From the NCBI GenBank assembly GCA_964471235.1, contig CAYYGL010000220.1, forward strand, positions 1 to 7,219: a stretch of DNA of 7,219 nucleotides. The letters run 5' to 3'. Positions 1 to 4,528 of the stretch are shown piece after piece (the first letter of the stretch is position 1; every line of letters starts with the position of its first letter). Position numbers and translations under genes: made by a program. The DNA comes from CAYYGL01 sp964471235 (GTDB taxonomy: Bacteria > Calditrichota > Calditrichia > RBG-13-44-9 > J075). Below the pieces are notes generated by a model. That model saw only the letters and a list, made by a program, of their open reading frames with translations. It was not told the origin of the DNA and did no database searches.

Positions 1-24
1 TCAGCCGTGGGGTTACCCCTCGGC
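1..24. repeat. Dispersed hairpin repeat, copy 1
   Basis: The first 24 bases fold as GCCG-T-GGGG-TTA-CCCC-T-CGGC, a hairpin with one T/T mismatch. Nearly the same sequence occurs at 1543-1570 (one gap and two mismatches over this stretch). Two copies in 1.6 kb, one next to an assembly gap and one at the window edge, suggest a repeat that is common in this genome. Its function is unknown. Confidence 0.6.
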
Positions 25-36
25 GGGGGGAGAGAA

Positions 37-140
37 CACCACACTTCGCTAATCGGAAATCACTGTTCGCGCGATGTTAATTTTGCTTGCAAGAGAAGTC
101 TGATTGACGATTTCCGATATCCGATCGGCGAAGTGGGGTG
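37..140. repeat. Large imperfect inverted repeat
   Basis: CACC-a-CACTTCGC (37-49) and ATCGGAAATC (52-61) are mirrored by GATTTCCGAT (109-118) and GCGAAGTG-g-GGTG (128-140). The arms together give about 22 base pairs, with an extra 9 bases unpaired on the right side. The 47-base centre is not coding. It could be a small non-autonomous mobile element or a folded RNA; no transposase is visible. Confidence 0.55.
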
Positions 141-146
141 GCACAA

Positions 147-167
147 ACTGCCGCCTGCCACCTGCCA
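147..167. repeat. 7-bp tandem repeat, three units
   Basis: ACTGCCG, CCTGCCA and CCTGCCA follow each other without gaps. The same period of seven is used by the unrelated TTTTAAC array 80 bases further on. Confidence 0.5.
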
Positions 168-198
168 GTTCTACCTATCGTTTCGCCGGTGCGCCGTT

Positions 199-216
199 GT
201 CAAAATGAATTTTGAC
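199..216. repeat. Perfect 8-bp inverted repeat (palindrome)
   Basis: GTCAAAAT-GA-ATTTTGAC is a perfect inverted repeat with a two-base centre. It is flanked by GTTG on the left and, after GCTC, CAAC on the right. It lies 65 bases beyond the 3' end of the DUF3179 gene. It could be a dimeric regulator site or an RNA hairpin. There is no T tract, so it is not a clear intrinsic terminator. Confidence 0.45.
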
Positions 217-242
217 GCTCCAACCGCTCCGTCAGCATCCCC

Positions 243-277
243 TTTTACCTTTTAACTTTTAACTTTTAACTTTTACC
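243..277. repeat. 7-bp tandem array (TTTTAAC)5
   Basis: Five head-to-tail heptamers: TTTTACC, three perfect TTTTAAC, TTTTACC. The array ends three bases before the stop codon of the minus-strand DUF3179 gene, so it lies immediately 3' of that gene. Such arrays can vary in copy number by slippage. Confidence 0.85.
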
Positions 278-280
278 TTC

Positions 281-1285
281 CTACTGCCCGCCTCCTAACA
301 CCGCGGTATCCGGGTGATTCAGGCTCCAGTTATACCAGAAGGTATCGAATCCTCCCAGGCGGTGGGCGGTACAGTTATCCCCTTCAAAAGAGCCGGTTTC
401 CGGGTTAAACAGACAGCCACTTTCAACCTCCTGCCATTGCCCGGCTTCATTTTTTTCAAAGCCCTTGCCGGTAGTAACATAGGCAATGGTGGAAAAAAAC
501 ATTGGTGCTCCTTTGGGACGGTAGAAAAATATTTTATCACCGCTGCCGGTATCGAACACCTTCCCGCCTTCAATTGCCTGGTGCGGCACTGCAACCGGTT
601 TGTTTTTATATTGAAAGGCAAAAATCGGCTGCTTGGTAGCTAATCGTTTATCTTCTGCCTGCGAGTGGCGAAAACCGAGGGCAGAGGAGAAGTAATCTTC
701 ATAGACATTGGGGGCATCCTCCTTGCCATCTACAGAGAGCACCTCGGTGTCGGGATGGAGTTTTACCCAGTCTTTCCACTGCATCTTTTGTCCCACCGGC
801 AATTCTTCCAGTTTGGTGCCTTTTAACTTTCCGGCAACGGCTTCTTCACTCATCAACGACCAGAACGTATCCGTCTCCCGGTCCTGCATCACCAGGGTGC
901 TGTTAATTAACCCCCCGGAAGCTTCCAGTGTTAAAACGTTTCCATCATATTCCCTGTCGTACACGACGGCAGCATTTGCCAGTGGTCACCATACCGCAGC
1001 AAAGGCGGTATCCCCGACTTTATCGTTTACCACCTCGTGAAAATTTAACAGGTTCAGGCTATACGCCCGGGCTTTGCCGTTTATCACCACCCCCAACACC
1101 CAGCTATCGGGGGCAATTTCCGCCTCTTTTGCCGGTACGAACGTCGGATTGGTAATGGCGGCAATCCTCCCTCTGGGGAGAATCTGTTCATAGCCTTTGG
1201 GCCATTCGTAACAACTGGCTACCAGTGGCAGTAACGCCATCATTCCCAGCAGTTTCCAGACATTCTGATTGAAAATCGTTTTCAC
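281..1285 (-). CDS. DUF3179-family lipoprotein, probable selenoprotein (in-frame TGA = Sec100)
   Basis: Read through one TGA, this frame gives 334 residues that match the DUF3179 family along their whole length. The family's function is unknown. Residues 1-25 are a lipoprotein signal (hydrophobic LLGMMALLPL, lipobox LVAS-C25), so the protein should be anchored outside the cytoplasm. Family landmarks before the TGA are VLGVVINGKARAYSLNLLNFHEVVNDKVGD (62-91, split here as VLGVVINGKARAY and NFHEVVNDKVGD). After it come PLANAAVVYDREYDG (101-115), LVMQDRETDTFWS (131-143), AGKLKGTKLEELP (151-163) and HPDTEVL (177-183). The C-terminal family end is also present: FNPETGSFEG (293-302) and TFWYNWSLNHPDTAVLGG (315-332). 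The TGA replaces the first Cys of the family CPLC motif, giving W-U-P-L-A. I chose the GTG at 1285 because AGAGG lies 6 nt upstream; the TTG at 1291 abuts that site. The alternative is a pseudogene broken by a Cys-to-stop change, but the intact downstream frame, the motif position and the SECIS-like hairpin argue against it. Confidence 0.8.
948..985 (-). promoter_or_regulatory. Bacterial SECIS-like hairpin
   Basis: Directly after the TGA, minus-strand bases 969-953 fold as CC-GUCG-UGUA-CGAC-A-GG: four base pairs, a bulged A, then two more pairs. The 4-nt apical loop UGUA (963-960) has G as its second base and lies 22 nt after the TGA. Weaker pairs (971-951, 973-949, 974-948) could extend the lower stem. 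Known bacterial SECIS elements have a short stem, a G among the first two loop bases and a loop about 16-37 nt from the UGA, so this fits. Short hairpins arise by chance, so the call leans on the protein evidence. Confidence 0.6.
986..988 (-). other. Candidate selenocysteine codon (in-frame TGA)
   Basis: This TGA is codon 100 of the DUF3179 gene and lies in the same frame as both halves, so no frameshift is needed. Family members normally read W/Y-C-P-L-C-G/N-T/S-A here; this one reads V-W-TGA-P-L-A-N-A-A. The stop therefore coincides with the first motif cysteine, the usual pattern for Sec/Cys paralogues. TGA also ends the ferredoxin gene at 3363-3365, so it has not been globally reassigned to Trp or Gly. 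Confidence 0.75.
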
Positions 1286-1291
1286 GGACAA

Positions 1292-1296
1292 CCTCT
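1292..1296 (-). promoter_or_regulatory. Ribosome binding site of the DUF3179 gene
   Basis: AGAGG on the minus strand lies 6 nt before the GTG at 1285-1283. It decides the start, because the TTG at 1291-1289 touches the Shine-Dalgarno site. Confidence 0.6.
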
Positions 1297-1329
1297 TTGG
1301 TTATTTGTTTTCCGGTTTATGAGAAAATG

Positions 1330-1359
1330 ATTTTAAGTGTATTCTCTTTCGGAAATCAA
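1330..1359 (-). promoter_or_regulatory. Candidate sigma70-type promoter for the DUF3179 gene
   Basis: On the minus strand, TTGATT (1359-1354) and TAAAAT (1335-1330) are separated by 18 bases, matching 4/6 and 5/6 of the consensus. Transcription would begin near 1323, giving a leader of about 38 nt before the GTG. AT-rich DNA makes chance matches likely. Confidence 0.35.
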
Positions 1360-1397
1360 AAATGTAACCCGGATTACAGAGAATAAGAAAACAAACG

Positions 1398-1439
1398 CCT
1401 GGAAAGCAGTGGCATTGGCGCACGTCCAACGATGCCAGG
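1398..1439. repeat. Hairpin-forming inverted repeat upstream of the DUF3179 gene
   Basis: TGGCA-TTGG (1410-1418) pairs with CCAA-TGCCA (1426-1437, with a 3-nt CGA bulge) around a 7-nt loop. CCTGG (1398-1402) and CCAGG (1435-1439) offer an alternative outer pairing. It could be a structured leader RNA or the 3' part of an element cut by the gap. The rest of 1286-1608 (apart from promoter, gap and repeat) shows no convincing gene. Confidence 0.35.
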
Positions 1440-1528
1440 TACGCACCCGTCAGTGGGACTATCCCGGGGGAGGAGCATTTATACGACGTTCTACAAGGCA
1501 CAGGGGCGCCGTAAGCGCTCAGGAACCT

Positions 1529-1538
1529 NNNNNNNNNN
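1529..1538. other. Assembly gap (10 N)
   Basis: A run of exactly ten Ns, the usual scaffolding placeholder. The true gap length is unknown, so the linkage of the DUF3179 gene to everything right of it rests on scaffolding. A dispersed hairpin repeat starts five bases to its right, a likely cause of the break. Confidence 0.97.
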
Positions 1539-1542
1539 ACTC

Positions 1543-1570
1543 TCAGCTGTGGGGTTTACTCCTCGGCTGA
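1543..1570. repeat. Dispersed hairpin repeat, copy 2
   Basis: The ends TCAGC and GCTGA pair perfectly, and the inside (GTGGGG-TTTA-CTCCTCG) pairs imperfectly. It is the homologue of the repeat at 1-24. It lies 38 bases beyond the stop of the FAD oxidoreductase (stop at 1609-1611) and could act as a weak 3' hairpin for that transcript, but no T tract follows it on the minus strand. Confidence 0.6.
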
Positions 1571-1608
1571 TCTGATTACGAACCCACTGACTCACGAATT
1601 TACTGCCA

Positions 1609-2961
1609 TTACTCCTTCTGCGCGCCTTCCACCATATCTTCCAGGCGTATCGGAAGGTGTTCTTCCACCCACTTCATAAAATCACCATGGTAGCCGACTT
1701 CCTGCTGGCGGATACGGATTCTTTCCAGAACCGATTGAATTTTATCGGTGGTTAATATGCGTTTCTCTCTTTCTGCATCCGGCGTAACCTGATCATCGGT
1801 TTGAAACCTTTCGGCGTCATCTTCCTGCCAGTGAAGAAAATTTTCGATCACATGCCTTACCACCTTCCGGGCATGTAGTTCGGATTCCCGGATATTTCCG
1901 CGCCCGGTAACGGCATTTCCCAGGGCAAACACATTTTCGTAATCATCTAATTTACCGGTTTCTTCATCACGAATGTCAAACAACTCCCCCCTGGTGGGAA
2001 TACCGGGGATGGGTTCCGGGATGCTGCCGATGGAGGAAATCACCTGCGGGGTGCGGACTTCAAATTCGGTTCCCGGCAGAGGTTTCACCCTGCCATCCAC
2101 AATATTGGTTCGTTGAAACACCAGTCCCACCAGGCGATCGCCCTCGACAATCTTATCTACCGGGCGGGAGCATTCCTGAAACCGGAACAGGAACTTTTCC
2201 ATGGCATTGTTCAGAATTTTTTTGCGTACTTCCTGGATTTTGGCAATTTTTTCCGGGGTGGCGCCCGGTGGAATGCTGCTTAGCGGCATATCAATATTCC
2301 GCCGACGGTAATAGAGGGTGCAGCCCTTTAACCCCAGGTCTTCAAACTTCAATCCCAACTCTGCCAGGGCTTTGGGAATGCCTTTATGCTCCAGGGTAAT
2401 CACATCCATTTGAATCCCGCGTTTCGCTAAAGCAGCTACGGTAGTCTCCAGCATCACTATTTTCACCACATCGATGGAGGCTAATCCCCCGCCCACCACA
2501 ACAGCATCATCTTCCACATGGTAATTATAGCGATTGTAACCGGGCTCATGATGGTGATTAAACCAATCCACAAACGGGTTCTGGTAATACAATCCTTTTC
2601 CCACATAAGCATCCACTCCCTCAACCGGCAGAGGTCGGTCCCGCCAGGCACCGCTGGCTAACAGGATGGCGCTGAATCCCCAATTCTTTACCACATCCTG
2701 AAATTGGATATCTGCTCCCAATTTTGTGTTGGGCACAAAGAACACATTGGGATGGGACAGCTTTTGATTGATTTTGTTCTCCTCCTTGTTGCGCAGCTTT
2801 ACATGCCATTTGGGAAGACCGTCTTCAATTTTACCATACGGCAGGGTTTGTTGATCAAAAACCGCTACATAAAAACCCCGCTGCGCTAACTGGTGGGCGG
2901 CTTCCGAACCAGCGCAGGCGCCGCCAAATACCGCTACAAAAGGTGCAGGATGAATGTTCAT
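1609..2961 (-). CDS. FAD-dependent NAD(P)-ferredoxin reductase, adrenodoxin-reductase-like
   Basis: A 450-residue cytoplasmic flavoprotein. The N-terminal FAD Rossmann motif is VAVFGGACAGSE (9-20), a GxGxxG variant whose middle Gly is Ala15, with Asp36 closing the second strand. LPYGKIEDGLPKWH (40-53) matches the TPxGLVRxGVAPDHP region of adrenodoxin reductase and FprA. FVDWFNHHHEP (130-140) occupies the place of the family FVGWYNG. The second nucleotide-binding motif is VVVGGGLASIDVVKI (154-168), and YYRRRNI (217-223) resembles the NADPH-phosphate-binding Arg motif. The end of the FAD domain is NVFALGNAVTGRGN (343-356). The family passes electrons between NAD(P)H and ferredoxin; direction and cofactor cannot be read here. 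A C-terminal tail of about 80 residues (370-450) is charged and helical. A [2Fe-2S] ferredoxin gene lies 400 bases upstream on the same strand and is a natural partner. GGAGA lies about 8 nt before the ATG. Confidence 0.8.
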   Translation of the reverse strand: MNIHPAPFVAVFGGACAGSEAAHQLAQRGFYVAVFDQQTLPYGKIEDGLPKWHVKLRNKEENKINQKLSHPNVFFVPNTKLGADIQFQDVVKNWGFSAILLASGAWRDRPLPVEGVDAYVGKGLYYQNPFVDWFNHHHEPGYNRYNYHVEDDAVVVGGGLASIDVVKIVMLETTVAALAKRGIQMDVITLEHKGIPKALAELGLKFEDLGLKGCTLYYRRRNIDMPLSSIPPGATPEKIAKIQEVRKKILNNAMEKFLFRFQECSRPVDKIVEGDRLVGLVFQRTNIVDGRVKPLPGTEFEVRTPQVISSIGSIPEPIPGIPTRGELFDIRDEETGKLDDYENVFALGNAVTGRGNIRESELHARKVVRHVIENFLHWQEDDAERFQTDDQVTPDAEREKRILTTDKIQSVLERIRIRQQEVGYHGDFMKWVEEHLPIRLEDMVEGAQKE

Positions 2962-3007
2962 GGCGTTTTTCTCCGTATTTTAATCAGACTAAATTTTTAC
3001 ACCTTTT

Positions 3008-3031
3008 CCGGATGCTCCGGTAATTATCCGG
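3008..3031. repeat. Hairpin in the leader of the FAD oxidoreductase
   Basis: CCGGAT (3008-3013) and ATCCGG (3026-3031) form a 6-bp stem around a 12-base loop that contains another CCGG. It lies 47-70 bases before the ATG at 2961, inside the leader that would start from the promoter near 3100. Confidence 0.3.
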
Positions 3032-3093
3032 ATTCACTCCTTCCATGGAAAACAATGGGCTTTTTCGTTATCGAACCCTCCCATCGCCCGGAC

Positions 3094-3123
3094 AATATAG
3101 GTTCCGGCAGGGTTATAACTCAA
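3094..3123 (-). promoter_or_regulatory. Candidate sigma70-type promoter for the FAD oxidoreductase
   Basis: On the minus strand TTGAGT (3123-3118) and TATATT (3099-3094) are 18 bases apart, matching 4/6 and 5/6 of the consensus. Transcription would start near 3087, with a leader of about 125 nt. Together with the 400-base gap, this suggests the reductase is transcribed separately from the ferredoxin. I see no supported gene in 2962-3362. Confidence 0.35.
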
Positions 3124-3244
3124 GGGAATTTAGATTTACCGGGGAGCAGCTAATGAAACGGGTAGCCCCCTGCCCATTCTTTCTTATAACAATTAACCAA
3201 TGTCTACGGGAAGGTGCGGGGAGTGGAAGAGCTTTCTTTTGATG

Positions 3245-3282
3245 TTTTTCCGGGGAGGCATTCGGCTTCCCGGTGTAAAAAA
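3245..3282. repeat. Inverted repeat downstream of the ferredoxin gene
   Basis: CCGGGGAG (3250-3257) pairs with CTTCCCGG (3266-3273, one G-T pair) around an 8-base loop. TTTTT lies before it and AAAAAA after it (with a TGT bulge), so the stem can extend. It lies about 90 bases past the ferredoxin stop. No T run follows the stem on either strand, so it lacks the classic intrinsic terminator layout. It may still be a 3' processing hairpin. Confidence 0.35.
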
Positions 3283-3362
3283 CGTTCCACGGTGGTTGAA
3301 CATTAACTACCGGATGGGTAAGTTTCAACCATCGAAATCATGCTGGGATGCTATCGAAATCC

Positions 3363-3743
3363 TCACAAATCCCTACCTGCTCGCGGCGTATTCAATGGAT
3401 GTTCGATCAGGATATACTCACGCACCGGTTTACCGCCAATCAAATGCTCCTGAATAATCCGTTCCAGCACTTTCGGGGTGCAGGAGTGATACCAGACGCC
3501 TTCCGGGTACACCACAGCAATTGGACCTTTCATACAGATCCGGAGGCAATTGGCTTTGGTGCGGTAGATCCCGCCGTTTTCGGTGAGGTTTAACTCCTTT
3601 AGCCGGGCTTTTAAATATTTCCAGGACTCCAGCCCTTCTTTTTTGCTGCTGCACTTGGGCTTGGTTTGATCGCTGCATAAAAAGATGTGCCGTTGAATGC
3701 GATCGACACCCAATTCAACGGCTTTTTTGCGAAGTTTACTCAT
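3363..3743 (-). CDS. Thioredoxin-fold [2Fe-2S] ferredoxin
   Basis: A soluble 126-residue protein of the thioredoxin-like (2Fe-2S) ferredoxin family. The four expected cluster ligands are Cys23, Cys31, Cys66 and Cys70: HIFLC-SDQTKPK-C (19-31) and NCLRIC (65-70), spaced Cx7C-x34-Cx3C. The family block GPIAVVYPEGVWYHSC follows (73-88; Cys88 is probably not a ligand), then ERIIQEHLIGGKP. I start at the ATG at 3743 (MSKLRKKAVELGVDRIQRH), the usual beginning in this family. An ATG at 3761 would add MGVLIP, but no Shine-Dalgarno site precedes it, whereas GGGGG lies 11 nt before the chosen start. It is 30 bases downstream of the membrane-protein gene on the same strand, so co-transcription with the XRE/membrane pair is likely. 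The adjacent adrenodoxin-reductase-like enzyme is the obvious candidate electron partner. It ends with TGA. Confidence 0.85.
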   Translation of the reverse strand: MSKLRKKAVELGVDRIQRHIFLCSDQTKPKCSSKKEGLESWKYLKARLKELNLTENGGIYRTKANCLRICMKGPIAVVYPEGVWYHSCTPKVLERIIQEHLIGGKPVREYILIEHPLNTPRAGRDL

Positions 3744-3773
3744 GGGAATTAATACCCCCATTAAAAATACACG

Positions 3774-4115
3774 TTAATGAGTTTTAAAGATGATGAGACC
3801 AACTATCCCCCGGGCGATGAATGTGGCGGCAATACTCAAAGGCATCCAATAATTACCGATGATATGGCCCGCAACTGAAACATCCGAGAATTCATAAATT
3901 GCTACCAGGGACAGGAGGGTTAAGATCAATGCCCAATTGTTGGTCTGGTAAAACAATTGCAATTCCCGCTCATCAGGCTTAATTTTTAATGCCCGCCAGA
4001 TAAAGGGCAATAGAGCCAACAGGGCAAAAACCGAATAACCTTTCTCTCCAAATAACAAAATTGCAATAAAAGTAAATAAACCCACTGCGCCTTCATAAAG
4101 CAACCGAAAAACCAT
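3774..4115 (-). CDS. Small four-helix membrane protein paired with an XRE regulator
   Basis: A 113-residue inner-membrane protein with four predicted helices at about 7-22, 26-43, 60-76 and 86-109. The loop between helices 2 and 3 carries KPDEREL (46-52), a motif often seen in small membrane proteins encoded next to short XRE regulators. I do not recognise a specific function. Translation is coupled to the regulator: its TAA and this ATG share one base (TAATG). A perfect AGGAGG lies 7 nt before the ATG, within the regulator's last codons. In such pairs the membrane protein may control or be controlled by the regulator; that is inference. The ferredoxin gene follows after 30 bases. Confidence 0.8.
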   Translation of the reverse strand: MVFRLLYEGAVGLFTFIAILLFGEKGYSVFALLALLPFIWRALKIKPDERELQLFYQTNNWALILTLLSLVAIYEFSDVSVAGHIIGNYWMPLSIAATFIARGIVGLIIFKTH

Positions 4116-4327
4116 TATTCGTCCTCCTCTAAATAAAAGATGTCCTCCACACGACAGTTAAACACCTTTGCCATCTTCAATGCCAATTTAACGGAAGGAT
4201 TGAACCTTCCATTTTCAATGGCATTCACCGTCTGCCGGGAAACCTCCAGCAGTTTCGCCAGAGCATCCTGGCTCATCTGATCATGCTCAAACCGAAGCCG
4301 CCGAAGGTTATTCGTTAACTTTATCAT
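4115..4327 (-). CDS. Small XRE-family HTH transcriptional regulator
   Basis: A 70-residue single-domain DNA-binding protein of the HTH_3/Cro-C1 type. The core MSQDALAKLLEVSRQTVNAI (18-37) continues ENGRFNPSVKLALKMAKVF, with the typical ending CRVEDIFYLEE. There is no sensor domain, so its signal must come from elsewhere, possibly the co-translated membrane protein. I start at the ATG at 4327 because GGAGG lies 3 nt upstream and the homologous domain begins there. A start at 4381 would lie upstream of the promoter's -10 box and add residues that do not resemble the family. The promoter just upstream overlaps a 21-bp direct repeat, which suggests autorepression. It heads a probable operon with the membrane protein and the ferredoxin. 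Confidence 0.9.
   Translation of the reverse strand: MIKLTNNLRRLRFEHDQMSQDALAKLLEVSRQTVNAIENGRFNPSVKLALKMAKVFNCRVEDIFYLEEDE
4123..4128 (-). promoter_or_regulatory. Perfect Shine-Dalgarno site of the membrane-protein gene
   Basis: AGGAGG on the minus strand, 7 nt before the ATG at 4115 and inside the last codons of the XRE gene. It supports the coupled start and shows that the organism uses canonical ribosome binding sites. Confidence 0.8.
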
Positions 4328-4338
4328 TGTCCTCCACC

Positions 4339-4380
4339 AATTGTAAATAATACCAGACACAATGTAAATAATAGAAGACA
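4339..4380. promoter_or_regulatory. Tandem 21-bp operator-like repeat
   Basis: Units 4339-4359 and 4360-4380 are adjacent and match at 17 of 21 positions; the cores are TGTAAATAATA and AGACA. A period of 21 bp is two helical turns, so both units face the same side of the DNA. They cover the -10 box and the start of the XRE promoter. A related TTTACATT lies in the opposite orientation at 4396-4403. This is a likely binding site for the adjacent XRE protein. Confidence 0.55.
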
Positions 4381-4389
4381 TATTGTCAA
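4361..4389 (-). promoter_or_regulatory. Promoter of the XRE-membrane protein-ferredoxin operon
   Basis: On the minus strand a perfect -35 box TTGACA (4389-4384) is followed after 17 bases by TACATT (4366-4361), 4/6 of the -10 consensus. Transcription would start near 4354, about 27 nt before the ATG at 4327. The direct repeat overlaps the -10 box and the start point. Confidence 0.6.
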
Positions 4390-4528
4390 GAACAATTTAC
4401 ATTCTGAAATCAAAAAATTTATTTCAATGTTACCGGTTCAAGGAATTCCCTCTTTTAACATGATGGCGTTGGGAATGGCGCTTCTTCATACCGCTTGCAC
4501 CGTGCCCGGGTGTGAATTAATTTTAGAA

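Noticed and set aside
243..277. CRISPR-like repeat
   Set aside because: The units are 7 bp, head to tail, with no spacers.
281..964. Separate DUF3179 gene starting at the GTG at 964
   Set aside because: It would begin in the middle of the family domain without a ribosome binding site, and the missing N-terminal half lies directly upstream in the same frame.
986..988. TGA read as Trp or Gly through an alternative genetic code
   Set aside because: Trp is encoded by TGG throughout the window, no other gene has an internal TGA, and the ferredoxin ends at a TGA.
314..1155. Plus-strand open frames 314-643, 708-1040 and 928-1155
   Set aside because: They are antisense shadows of the DUF3179 gene, with no domain resemblance.
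281..1291. Simple pseudogene
   Set aside because: No frameshift or other lesion is present, and the stop coincides with a family Cys followed by a SECIS-like hairpin. It is not excluded without reads and the Sec genes.
1301..1501. Minus-strand 66-residue frame
   Set aside because: Low-complexity composition, no family resemblance; it overlaps the promoter and hairpins.
1490..1528. Resemblance of GCTCAGGAACCT to a glycine-riboswitch 3' end
   Set aside because: The other conserved blocks are absent and no plus-strand gene follows.
3113..3328. Minus-strand 71-residue frame between ferredoxin and reductase
   Set aside because: No recognisable domain; it contains the inverted repeat at 3245-3282 and overlaps the candidate promoter.
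4435..4452. GGTTCAA, tRNA T-loop-like
   Set aside because: No acceptor, D or anticodon arms around it.
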